DNA from: Antennarius striatus
Taxonomy: Eukaryota > Chordata > Actinopteri > Lophiiformes > Antennariidae
DNA: 64,000 nucleotides
Reading direction: 5' to 3'
Assembly (NCBI RefSeq): GCF_040054535.1
Contig: NC_090788.1
Span: 20,631,001 to 20,695,000, forward strand
The first letter of the stretch is position 1. Each line of letters begins with the position of its first letter. The notes under the pieces are model-generated. The model saw only the letters and a program-made list of their open reading frames with translations. It searched no databases and was not told where the DNA came from. This document shows, piece after piece, positions 53,254-64,000 of the stretch. A program made the translations under genes and the position numbers.

Positions 53254-53323
53254 GGATGGCGGGGCAGACGGACGGCGGGGCAGACGGACGGCGGGGCAGA
53301 CGGACGGCGGGGCAGACGGACGG
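53254..53323 (+). repeat. 16-bp GC-rich minisatellite, about four copies
   Basis: Tandem GGCGGGGCAGACGGAC units. It is a local GC-rich island in AT-rich DNA. Confidence 0.95.
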
Positions 53324-53617
53324 TTCGGTGTGAAGAGAAGCCAGGGGGGCCTGAGGGCTGGGTGGATCACTGGAGTGTTCACTAGTTTGAGGACTTCATC
53401 AACAGGTAGATACAGTCTGTTAAACATATATAATAATAATAGAATATAATACACTTTGTCTTTGGATAGGTCTGACGTAATGGAAAAGATCTGATGCATT
53501 GAAAGAAAAAAACATATTTCTGTATTACACTTATTTTTACATTTTACTAAATGAACTTTCTTAACAGAGCCTTAAGGAGAACAGACTGATGTTGAAGTTG
53601 AAGAAAAAATGTAAAAT

Positions 53618-53831
53618 GTTCATGACGAGGGTCGGGACCCAAATGCAGCCCACAGGTGGAGAGTCTTTCCCTCACAACGACCTGACGCAGAAACGAGACA
53701 GGAGCCGGCTAAAAAAGCCTCAGGCTAATCAGACTGATCAGGGCCAGGTGTTGAGAGGAACAACAGGTGTGTAGATGAGGCTCCACCCACAAGCTTGGCC
53801 ACTCCCCCTGCCACGCCCCAGTGACAGTTCT
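53618..53831. mobile_element. Solo-LTR-like repeat, family 1, short copy
   Basis: The element 53623-53826 (204 bp) starts TGACGAGGGTCGGGACCC and ends CCCCAGTGACA. Flanks GTTCA and GTTCT form a 4-of-5 duplication. The middle AAAAAAGCCTCAGGCTAATC and CTCCACCCAC blocks match the other copies. Confidence 0.5.
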
Positions 53832-54336
53832 GTTAGGTTAGGTTTCAGGATTTTGAGACTTCTACATCATATTTTTGATATTTTTTTTATGGAAATACCT
53901 GATGTGTAAAATCAGACACATTCATCTACATGTTGCAAGCAAAGAAATCTGGATTTAGAAAACAAAAATAGACAAATTAAAGCTCATGTATACAAATTTA
54001 TGTTAAAAAGTGTTTTTCACAATATTGTGAGAAGGTTCCATTATTTTCCAAAAAATTCATTTTTCTGGCAATTATATCAAGGTTCAGGCTTTAAAGCTAT
54101 TAATGACACAAAGTAGGTCCAGATTTCAGGGGCAGGTTTTCATGCTCACTGACCATTATGGGACTATATCTTTACTCTGTATTAATGTGAAGCCGCGCTG
54201 CTTTGGTGGAGTGAAGTCTGTTTGTCACCACACATACGGGGGCCGACCACAGCGGAGATATTTGCTCCTCATAGTTATGATACTTTCTAGTGTATCGTGG
54301 GTGTTTCTGCATGGAAAACAGTTCAAAAAAAGGCCA

Positions 54337-54338
<2 letters not shown>

Positions 54339-54428
<90 letters not shown>
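54339..54428. repeat. (GT)n microsatellite
   Basis: About 90 bp of perfect GT. Confidence 0.97.
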
Positions 54429-54431
<3 letters not shown>

Positions 54432-56085
54432 CTAATTACAGGAAACACTTCCACAGTCATCAGTGCAGATAAAGCAGACGCCTTTAATGGAACGTCTTTC
54501 ATACCAAACAGCTGGGTGGAGCGGGCCGCTCACTTCCTCTAACAGCCTTATCAGCTCCTGTGAGCCAAGTGTCAAAGTGTGAGAGGTGGAGAAAACGGAG
54601 GAGCGACGCCAACGTGAAAGGTAAGAGGATTCTTTCTACACTCCAATTTCATTAAGGACGCAGCGATGAGACGACGGTCCAATCAGGACGATCAGCAGTG
54701 AGACAGAGTCGTTTCAAAGACGTCCCCATGGGGGAGTCGTCTCTCTGGGGGTTGGGTGGAGATGAAACTACTTGTGGGACGGCTTATCCGAGATCTAACT
54801 TTGGATTGTCGGTCCTCCTGTCATCATCAGAACATGTCTGAACCCCCCAGGGGTCGGATCAGGTGGAACAGCGAGCCTGGGTGTTTCTGCATGGGTTCAT
54901 TTGGGGTTTTTACACTCATATTCACAACAAACTCATCCTATATCTGTGATGGTCGACATCTTGTTTCTTAGTTGTTTAATATCAGGGGTTCAGGTGGGAA
55001 GTCGGGTTTTTGATCAACAGAATGTTGAGACGACACACAAATGAATTGCTACTCATGCATTAAACCTTCACATTAACACAAATCTTTTGTATTCAGGAGT
55101 GAATTATTTAACCGTACACCTAACATCACACGTTTACAGTTTAATGCATTCGCCTCTTACATCCGACATGTATAGACATGCACACACAATGTATGAATAT
55201 TTAACAGCACACATTACAATCAAGTCCTATCTGTGGACACGACCCATGGAGGAGATCAATAATAGAGATTCAAACAGTTGAAAATTGAATAAACTGCACA
55301 TTATTAGAATTAAATTCAGCAAATTTCAGTTGGACTGGAACCAGTCGGTCCATTGACCTGCATTACTGGGTGTGACCCCAAAAATCTGATGGTTGTTCAC
55401 TGGAGGAGAAGAGCTGACGCGTTTCAGATCAGAGGTCCTTCATCTGCTTCAGCTTCAGCGGCGCATTTACATCCCGACTGAAACGGCGGCTGACAGAAGC
55501 AGTTTATCATGAATAAGAAATAAGAGAGAAGTCACAGAGGAGGAGAGAGACGCGCAATCAGACCGTCATCTGCTACAAAACCACCCAGCAAACACAGGGG
55601 GCGCCACCCTCCATCCATCCATCCATCCATCCATCCATCCATCCATCCATCCATCCATCCAAACTCACATCTACACACTATTCACCTCAGCTCCATGTTG
55701 TTGGAGGTGGGAAAAAGTCATAGAACAGAAAGGAATTGAATCCACAACCTTATCGCTGTGAGGAAACAGCGCCACCTACTGCCGACCTTAATAACAAAAA
55801 CCCGAACTACAATAATAATAAAAAATAATAAATCATACAACTTCAATAACAGCAGAAATTATAAAAATTTTTTAAAAGATAATATGACAGTAAAATTAAA
55901 GTAAAATATGGAATAACCATCAGAATCATGTTGTGATAAATAAAATAAAAGAGATTTAAAAGTGGTGAAGAAGTGGAGGAGGTTAGAGTTTCAAGCCTTT
56001 CTATGGAAACGAACAGCTAGTTAAATGGTAAAGTGAAAAGAGATGTTGGGAAGAAATGTGGTCCTCACAGAGACAGAAGCACAGG

Positions 56086-56088
<3 letters not shown>

Positions 56089-56160
<72 letters not shown>
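56089..56160. repeat. (CA)n microsatellite
   Basis: About 72 bp of perfect CA. Confidence 0.97.
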
Positions 56161-56162
<2 letters not shown>

Positions 56163-56425
56163 CTAGCGTCTCGCTCACCACGAGGGCTCAGGGCGAGAGA
56201 CCGTGGCAGAGCTCATCATCTGATAAGCGAACGCTTGGCGCTCCTCGCAGTGTAATTAAAGGAGAGACACAGCTGTGGGACTCTAGGAGAGAAGAATGTG
56301 TCATCTCTGACTTCAAGCTGCAAAATGACCCGCCACTCACCAGCGTCACTGACAGAGAGAACCGGGGGGAGGAGAAATGGCTGCTTAATTGGTGGAAGAG
56401 ATAGCGTGAAGCCAGGAGGGTCACT

Positions 56426-56500
56426 GGTGTGTGTTCACACTGGTGTGTGTTCACACTGGTGTGTGTTCACACTGGTGTGTGTTCACACTGGTGTGTGTTC
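56426..56500 (+). repeat. 14-bp minisatellite GTGTGTTCACACTG, about five copies
   Basis: Each unit contains the partial palindrome GTGTTCACAC, so the array can form repeated small hairpins. Confidence 0.93.
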
Positions 56501-56953
56501 ACACACAGACATCAGCCTGTGTGTTCAAGTACAACTTCATGTTTGCTTGCTTTCCACACAAAACTATATCATCCTGGAATGTCAGCATTTCCACCAACAT
56601 ATTTTCTATCATGGCTGTGATGAAGGTCCACCTCTGACTGGTAGAACCTACAGGCTCCTGCACTGAGCCCTGTGTCCCTGTGTCCCTGTGTCCCTGTGTC
56701 CCTGTGTCCTTGTGTCCTAACACAGAATGGATCTCGATCATTGCTGGAAATGAGCTTCAGTACTTCCTACATGACACATAGAAATATTACATTTGCTTAA
56801 ATGGAGTTAAGAGCAGTGGCTGTTGATGGCGGTGGCAGAGGGTACGCTGACCTTTGACCTGTCCCCAGCAACATGAGGCTTTACGCAGCAGTGGACCAGA
56901 TGAGAAGACACACAAACCTGTGTCACCCAATGGTTAATGCACAGAAAACAAAC

Positions 56954-57482
56954 TCTAAGTCACACGCGTCAAACTCGAGGCCCGGGGGCCAAATGTGGCC
57001 CTCCACATCCTTTTATGTGGCCCGTGAGAGCATAAAAGGTCAGAGTGTCTCAAAAGAAATAGATCAAAAGTGTGCTTTGAACAAAAACTACATTTCCCAC
57101 AATGCAGTAATTCGACCCATTTTAACTCAGACAAAGACCTTTTGAACAAAGTTAACGTCCTCACTTGTGTCTGATGTTATTTTTCTTTATTGATCGATAG
57201 TTTGATCCTTGATTGATGGAGTTCTGTGGGTTTAATAACCTGACAGATTAAAAGGATTTAATTTAGAACAGAGGAACAAACTAAAATAGTTTTTCTGTGT
57301 AACTGTGATGTTTGGAACTTGAATAAGTAATAAATTCAGAGTTCTTTAACATTAAGGAGTAGTTACATTTATTTTACATTACACTGAGTTACATATAGTT
57401 ACATTTATATGTTACATCTGGCCCTTTGAGGACCGCCGTTGTGCTGATGTGGCCCTCAGTGAAGATGACTTTCATCTAAGTC
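56954..57482. mobile_element. Non-autonomous hAT-like element, copy 3, with perfect 8-bp target duplication
   Basis: The element 56962-57474 (513 bp) is flanked by TCTAAGTC at 56954-56961 and 57475-57482. The left end has GCGTCAAACTC and the CGAGGCCCGGGGGCCAAATG block. The right end is degenerate (GATGACTTTCA). It is the longest of the three copies and has no transposase frame. Confidence 0.75.
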
Positions 57483-57587
57483 ATCCCTGCAGACATGACA
57501 ATTCACGGCCAAAAAATATTTTACTGTGTTGATTGTTTTAAAAAAAGACACGAGAAGGAGCAAAAAAATGAAAATCACGCCTCTAGA

Positions 57588-57588
<1 letters not shown>

Positions 57589-57628
<40 letters not shown>
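57589..57628. repeat. (CA)n microsatellite
   Basis: About 40 bp of CA. Confidence 0.95.
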
Positions 57629-57632
<4 letters not shown>

Positions 57633-58302
57633 CCTCTGCATTGTGTGGACAGGAGCAAAGAGGAAAAAGCTGGGCCTCCTGATAGAAGCTGGATTCCAGG
57701 ATTAGCCTGTTTGTGTTGGTCAGTCGCGCTAAAGAAAAGTCCAGCGGTGAGTGCAGACAGGAAGTAGCCCACACTGACTCACAGTTTGTAACACAAGGAA
57801 CCGTCGCTGAGAGAATTTTTACGACTATAACATCATGAAGTTCCGTGGTCATGGAAAAAAAAACATCACCTCTGACATCCCTAGTTTGAAGTCTTACAGT
57901 TTGAATGGTTGGTTTTTACAAACAACTCAAAGGTGCAGGAATAGAGAGATGCAGCCAGAAGGGACCTCTGTTATCCTGGCATGAATCTATGTTCAAATAA
58001 TTTCATCAAACAAATTTGATTTTTTTATTTACACATCCTGTCAATAATTGGTCAATGCCAAATAAGGTGATGCATGTACGTGTCACACGCAACAAAAGCC
58101 TCCATCTGGCCCAGTCAGCGATGAAGGACGGGACCGGACTGATGTGACCCATAATGCTCTGGGAGTCGTTTTTATCAGACATCCGTTCAAACTACGTGCA
58201 GCAGAGCACAGAGCTCTCATTAGAAAGGACACAATAACTGTAAGCTGTCAACAGTCAGGAGCGGACGCGTGTGGATGTATAGCATCGTCACACACAGCAA
58301 TT

Positions 58303-58353
<51 letters not shown>

Positions 58354-58697
58354 GTGTGATTTACCCAGGGAATGACTGACAGCTATGGAGATCAATCTGG
58401 ATGACACTGGGAGAAGACAGGCGACGGTCAAGTGATTGGATCGCGGTGAATTCAGCCTCAGGTTTCTCTACCGCATTCCCCATCTCCTACACTGGAGTGT
58501 GACCTGATGAGTGTGTGTGACACACACACACACACTCACACTCACACACACACTCACACACACTAAGAATGACTGTGTTCACGCAGAAACTCACAAGCCT
58601 TCAACCTCGGAATCAATCTGAGTATCGTTTCTCCACTTTAATCAAAAGATGGGAAACGTTATAGAGTGACGTGAGTGTTGTGTCAGAGAAGATGGAC

Positions 58698-58750
<53 letters not shown>

Positions 58751-60500
58751 ACAGGAAGCCATTAAAGAGATGTGGTGTCGTGGTTGGAGGTCGACAGGTG
58801 CTTAAGTGAAACCAGGAGAGATGGGAAACTGCAACACAGAGTCAGGCGGAGGTAAAACCATCATCGGCATAAGTGGAATGATAAGCTGTGAATAGTTAAC
58901 TATGGAGAGCTGCGAGCTGCGAGATGACAGCAGTTTTTCTGGCACAACGACACAAAGCTGGATTTTTCATTTAAATCTGAAGACCCTCACAGACCTTATG
59001 TTTTAAAGAAATGTTTAATTCCAATAAGGAATTGGATGGCAAAATCATTTCCTGCACATCAAAGCGGGTACAGCACAATCTGCTGCTGACGTCAGCGATC
59101 AGGCAGAAACATGGCACCGACCCTCATCTCCTGAGGAGCGTGATGACATGAAAACATCAGCTTCAACAACACGCAACAAGCTCAGGAAATACTGAGGAAC
59201 ACAACGTACTTTAGTCACCACCAGGGATTTGAAACACACTTTTTTTTGCGAAACAGCAGATCTTCATCCTCACATCTTCATCGTCGTTTCTCCCGCAAAT
59301 AATTAAGGGGACATAGAAGAAACAGAGTTACAGCCATTTGAACACGTAGTCTAACATATGGGTTGATATAAATAAAAATAAAATAAATAAATAAATGGTC
59401 TCTTTTCAGTTTAAATCACAAATCTCAGGCTAAAGCTGATTATTAAATGATTAAATTACATTATGAACATCACATAAATTTCTTGCAAAAGAAATGTCCA
59501 AAATTGTTAAGGCTCATTCAGTACATGGTAATAATAAAAAATAAATGTACCCGTGCAGTTAAAGAAACAGAAAATATTCACTATTTTTGTTGAAGCCTAT
59601 TTAACTTAACAATCTGAAACCAGTTGGAAGCGATCAGGTTTATCAGGCTGATTGACGACCACTTAAAGGCCGACTGTAATGTGCATTACTGATCGTTCAA
59701 AATAATGAAAAGAATACATCTTCCAGATCATCCAATGATGACTTGAACGGAGAAAAAAATCAAAATCAACATTACTGCACAGAACATTAAAAAAGATGAA
59801 GTTTCAGCTTTTCGTTTTTGTCCGTGAAGAAGTTCAAAGCTCATGCTTTGGTGTTCCGCTGTTATTCAGGTGTTGTAATTTATTCCCCACAAAGGTGCTG
59901 CATGAATAAACCTTTCCTACTTTCTTGCACTGGAGCAGAAAGGTCCGTGAGGACAGTTGGTCGTCTCACAGCTCAATGCGAACCCGGCGTTTGGCCCACC
60001 TCCTCGTCTCAGAACTAGCATGAGCAGATGTTGTTGTTGGCATGGTTACCTCGCTGTGTGTTTATATCCAATCCAATACCTTATTAGGGGGGAACACCCC
60101 AGAACCAGTGACGCTACGGCGTGATCTTCATCACAGTTCGACCGGCTTCTTCATTTAATTACAAGGATCTTTAATGTCTCATTAGAAATAAAAGCTACAG
60201 CCTTATTTTACATTTTAGATACCATAAAATATGGGTTTTTTTGGGGGGGGGGGTTTCCTTATCTAACAACATTCTGACAAATCACAAGAGCATTGGTGTG
60301 TATTTTCTAGATGACCTCATCATCGCTAGAATAGTGGTTACTGATGGTGAAAGTGTTTGCACCAAAACAGACGTGTGTTTGGAGCGTGTGTCACCTGAGA
60401 ATTACCATGACTCAGATCATGAGACAGGAGGGACCGCGTCATGTTACATGTGGAGAAAATGTGTTCCCACAACACGTCACAGCACCGTGATGACGCGAGC
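57629..60500. other. Non-coding stretch, no gene recognised
   Basis: It contains (CA)n at 58304-58351, a CA/CTCA patch at 58520-58563, (GT)n at 58699-58749, and otherwise unique-looking AT-moderate DNA. No exon set is supported. Confidence 0.5.
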
Positions 60501-60511
60501 AAAATTTTTCT

Positions 60512-60623
<112 letters not shown>

Positions 60624-60640
60624 TAATCTTTACAGTTCTT

Positions 60641-60882
60641 CAGGAGGATCAAGCCTCTTAAAGAGGATTACTGGTGAATTTTGGAGCAGCTCCAGTGTGT
60701 TTCTATCAAAAACTTTCAAGAATAAGATTTCAAATGAAGAATGGAGGACAAACTCTCCTTGCTTCATGGATGACATTTTATGGGACAACTTTTTCAAGGA
60801 CAAAACTGAAAATTATGATTGGATGGAACAGAAATGGAAGAAAAGACGAAGAGAAAATGAGAAACAAAATGACCTGAGATGA
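60641..60882 (+). CDS. Unassigned candidate terminal exon of an unknown plus-strand gene
   Basis: After ttacagttcttcag an 80-codon frame runs to TGA at 60880-60882. It reads SSLLKRITGEFW, later ISNEEWRTNSPCFMDDI, then KTENYDWMEQKWKKRRRENE and a basic/acidic end. A polyadenylation signal AATAAA follows about 45 nt after the stop. Entry phase 1 would suit the candidate exon ending at 52161, but an 8.5-kb intron is speculative. The lysine- and glutamate-rich end suggests a helical or nuclear tail. I do not recognise the family. Confidence 0.3.
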
Positions 60883-60929
60883 TCAATAACTTGTAGTTTG
60901 CTTATCTTTGCGTAACGATCGGTTAAATA

Positions 60930-63290
60930 AAGGTTATAATGTTGTAGTCATGCCTACCAAATACATGTCTACCACATTATACAATGTTGTTGGTAGGTTA
61001 ATCCTCTTCTGCTGCTGAAGCCTGCAGCCATCACCACTAATTATGATTTAAATTACTAATTATATTAATAATATGAACCCGGCCCTAAAAGAATTATGTA
61101 AAAATAGAGGAACCACAGGTTCAGAATTCAGTTAACTGAAACGTGTTTTTATTTCTGTTTTTTTTTTCTAACCAATCCCAAAGCCTCGGCCTCACGCTGG
61201 GCCGACATGTTATTAGCCGATAGCATAGCCCAGGATGTTAGTCGGACTCAGCTTTAAGGACACCAACAACCGCTAGCTTCCTGCGCGCTCACCAGTCGAG
61301 TGACGACTGGGTGGGGCAGGAAGGGCCTTGACCAGGGGTAGCACAAAGGGGCAAGTTGCCTCGTGTAGCAGATGAATTGAGCCTTCAGATGCTCCGTCCA
61401 GGAAACTCTGACTCACCGCCAGAAGTCCAGCAGGTGGATCAGTGGACACACGCATGTGTTACCTCATATAGTGTGTGAGGCGTGACATCGACAAGAAGAT
61501 ATGAGTGTGAACATGTGATTGTGGATATACTGTATGTGGAGAGTGATTTCCCATACAGTTACAGAGTGTGTTATCTTCCCATCTTCATCTATGAGACTCT
61601 ATACAGTATTTTCTGTACTATAAAGCGCACCTTCAACAAATGGCCTATTTTAAAACTTTTTCTTTTTTTTAAATATTAAGTTCTGTTTTGTTAATGTTTT
61701 CTTATCTTTGTTTTGAAAAAAATTAATAAAATTTTTTTTTTTTCATACGTAAGGCGCACTGGATTATAGGGTGCAGCGTTGGTTTTTGAGAAAATTAAAG
61801 GCTTTTAGGTGCGCCTTATAGTGCAGAAAATACTGTATTAAACTTTTTATTCAACAGCACAAAAAGGCGTAAAACTTTAATTAATCTAACAACCACAAAG
61901 AATTTTAGAATTTTTTTCCCATTATTGTAATTCAGTGTTAATATACAACTAATTTCTCATGAGAATATTTCCAAGTTTCCCAAAAATTTCATTCTATTAC
62001 ATCATTTAAATACTGTTATTTTAAGAAGACGAGATGTGACAGCTATTCCCCTTCTCCAACATCTTGTGTTCATAGAAAGCCTCACCGTTCTGAGACAGAG
62101 ATGAACTGACTGATTAGCATTCAGACCGTTTAAAGTTCTCACGTCACCGTAGCGATCAGCATCCTCTGATAACATCCTGTCTTTCCTTTATGCACAAGAT
62201 ATTGCACATCCCAATTAGCAATCCCAGGGAGAACATGTGGGGGTGGGTGGGGGGGCATCACAAACAAACAAAAGCACCCTCAGAGGCGGGAAGTGACAAA
62301 TTCAGTGTCTCCGGAGGAAAGAGTTATTTTGCTGGTTGGTCTCAGATCACCCCCCCCACCCCACCCTAGCAGGAAAAATGTCCTGTTTTTGCCCGGTGGT
62401 CCTGAGTTTAGCAGGAAACTCACCTGATGATTGAATCATTGCGGCTGGGATGTTTTGCTGAGTACCAGCCTCAGGAGGCAACAGGAAAAGGAGTGGATTC
62501 CTTTGAGCATTCATGACAGGCGATCAAAGATGGATTATTTAGAGGGACGTCCATCTGCGATAAGATGAAATCTGAAGTGGGGGGAATTGTTTATGGAAAA
62601 AACAGCCAGTTTTCTCTCAGTGTCGGCTCTCAGTGCAGAGGGTCAACCAGATATTAAAGAAATATGTAAATTCAGTTTATAGTCCCTTTCAGAAAAAGAT
62701 GCCCCTTTTAAATGCTCCATCAAAATGAAGTAGAAGACTTTTTCATTTGGCTTTCAATTCAAACTCGTTTTTATGCTGAACATTTTTTTTCTCATGGGGT
62801 TTATTTAGCTTTTTGCAAATTCATTCCATTTTTCTGCTTGTGCTTTTTTTGAGTTTTGCCATGTGAAGCACTTTATGGCTGCATGTTTGGATGGAAGCCA
62901 CGATATAAATAAAGAGTTATGAGAAGCATAAGGACACCGTTTTGTTGTTGCTGTTTAAACAGGACAGGCTCATAAAGAGTTTTTATTCATTTTGCCTCCT
63001 GGGCTCAGAAAGCCTAACAACTGGGATAAAAGTGTATGTACAGTATTTACATATTATATTCCTGTGACCGTGGCGGTGACATGTGAAGGCTACAGAAGGA
63101 AAGGAGCACCTGGCCTTCTTGACTCCATGTGTAACCCGGTTGATGCTGAAACAGTAAATCTGACCCATAAAACACTCCTGATTATCACTATGTCCACAGG
63201 ATTTTGTGGCTGTCACAGATCATTGTGGAAAAAAACCCATAAAGCTTGGCTGTCAAGAGGAGAACTAAACCACCATTACCCTTTCAGACA
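60930..63290. other. Non-coding stretch, no gene recognised
   Basis: It contains one GGCGCAC-type MITE (61602-61837). A minus-strand frame at 61455-61273 is open but has no start context or splice partner. Nothing else is supported. Confidence 0.5.
61602..61837. mobile_element. Palindromic MITE of the GGCGCAC type, copy 4
   Basis: TACAGTATTTTCTGTACTAT and GTGCAGAAAATACTGTA are the inverted ends, with TAAGGCGCACTGGATTATAG inside. At about 236 bp it is the longest copy. Confidence 0.77.
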
Positions 63291-63295
63291 GTTCA

Positions 63296-63560
63296 CCATA
63301 ATAATATTCCATATTATTATGGAAAAATAATATGGAATATTATTATGGAATATTGTTATTATGGATTATTATTATTATTATTATTATTATGGAATACTGT
63401 AATATATTATATGTTCATCATAACAATATTCCATATTATGAAAAAATAATATGGAATAGTATTATTCTATTATTATTATTATTATTCCATAATATATTAT
63501 TACGGAATAATAATATATTATTATTCCATAATATATTCCATATATCCCAACATGGAATAT
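63296..63560. repeat. AT-rich palindromic tract built on TATTCCATA
   Basis: Repeated AATATTCCATATTATTATGG and its reverse complement AATAATATGGAATATTATTA alternate with (ATT)n. Many overlapping hairpins are possible across about 265 bp. Confidence 0.85.
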
Positions 63561-64000
63561 ATATTCTAATAACAGCCATCGAGTCATGTGACTACGTGAC
63601 TTCATGGAGTGGGTGTGGCCCTCAGGAGGGTTCAAGTCAACTCTGACATTATAGGTGTTGTAATGATTGTATAGAATCAAACCCCGGGGAAGGAAATCTA
63701 TATTTACACTGTAATTACTGTTGTTTCTGCTGACATTATAATTATTCTTCTGCAGCTTCCATCTCTAACATAAAGACAGATATTATCACATTATTGGTAT
63801 GAACCCAGCCTGGACCACAGCACAATTTAATCACTTTATTGTTAGGACTCATCCTCTTCTGCTCTCAGTAATAAAAACCTTCACACAGCCTGTTGTCATC
63901 ACTGTAATTATTAAATGTCATGTCAGTTCAGCGTGTGAGCTCGGTGGGCTTCATCAATAATAACTGGAGCAGGTCAGGTGTGTTGTGATCTCAGCTTCTT

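Larger units (their letters stand above)
54429..56950. other. Non-coding stretch with minisatellites
   Basis: No supported gene. It has (CCAT)n at 55611-55660, (CA)n at 56089-56160, a 14-bp array GTGTGTTCACACTG at 56426-56500 and an 8-bp array TGTCCCTG at 56670-56712. A strong donor-like GTGAAAG|gtaaga occurs at 54620, but all frames before it are closed. Confidence 0.55.

Noticed and set aside
54442-54620. Candidate exon after attacag and before a gtaaga donor
   Set aside because: All three frames contain stops before the donor; at best it is an untranslated exon, with no other support.

Overview
This is vertebrate, almost certainly teleost (probably percomorph) genomic DNA. It has five multi-exon genes with GT-AG introns, long CA/GT and TA microsatellites, and fish-type dispersed repeats: LINE tails, a tRNA-headed SINE, palindromic MITEs, hAT-like elements and solo-LTR-like elements. 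There are no operons. The species call is an inference.

Region 1 (1-27.8 kb) is a cluster of three organic cation/carnitine transporter genes of the SLC22A4/5 (OCTN) group. Gene A lies on the minus strand and runs off the left edge; only exons 1-2 are present. It is head to head with gene B (plus, 6541-15504, 10 coding exons, 556 codons). Gene C follows in tandem (plus, 17348-27307, 11 coding exons, 552 codons). The three keep the same downstream exon grid, with internal exon lengths of 104, 155, 172, 215, 183 and 136 nt in both B and C. Gene C has one extra intron (17552-18997) splitting what is a single first coding exon in A, B and human SLC22A5. The 5-bp repeat GAGGT flanks that intron, which looks like a recent intron gain.

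Region 2 (27.8-34 kb) is gene-poor and dominated by low-complexity DNA: a 640-bp degenerate TTAGGG-like tract, (CA)n, (CCT)n and a 9-bp minisatellite. A GC-rich block with a strong splice donor at 31573/31574 is the probable non-coding first exon of fez1.

Region 3 (34.0-43.5 kb) is fez1 on the plus strand, nine coding exons and 397 codons, ending in VLCPT like mammalian FEZ1. It encodes a kinesin-1 cargo adaptor.

Region 4 (45.8-49.95 kb) is esam on the minus strand, convergent with fez1. It encodes an endothelial/platelet immunoglobulin-superfamily adhesion molecule with V and C2 domains, one membrane span, and a cytoplasmic tail ending in the PDZ ligand GSLV. Its signal-peptide exon is either the start of the first recognised block or was not found.

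Region 5 (50-64 kb) holds no gene I can name. It has two hAT-like elements, a solo-LTR-like element, a GGCGCAC-type MITE, several minisatellites, an AT-rich palindromic tract, and three open blocks with good splice signals on the plus strand (51251-51343, 52077-52161, 60641-60882) that may be exons of an unrecognised gene.

I found no wholly new biochemical system. The best leads are the gained intron in gene C, the ERR/NR5A-type half-site repeats just upstream of gene C, the loss of the OCTN nucleotide-binding-like motif in both complete transporters, two clean hairpins (fez1 intron 1, esam intron), and the unassigned open exons.
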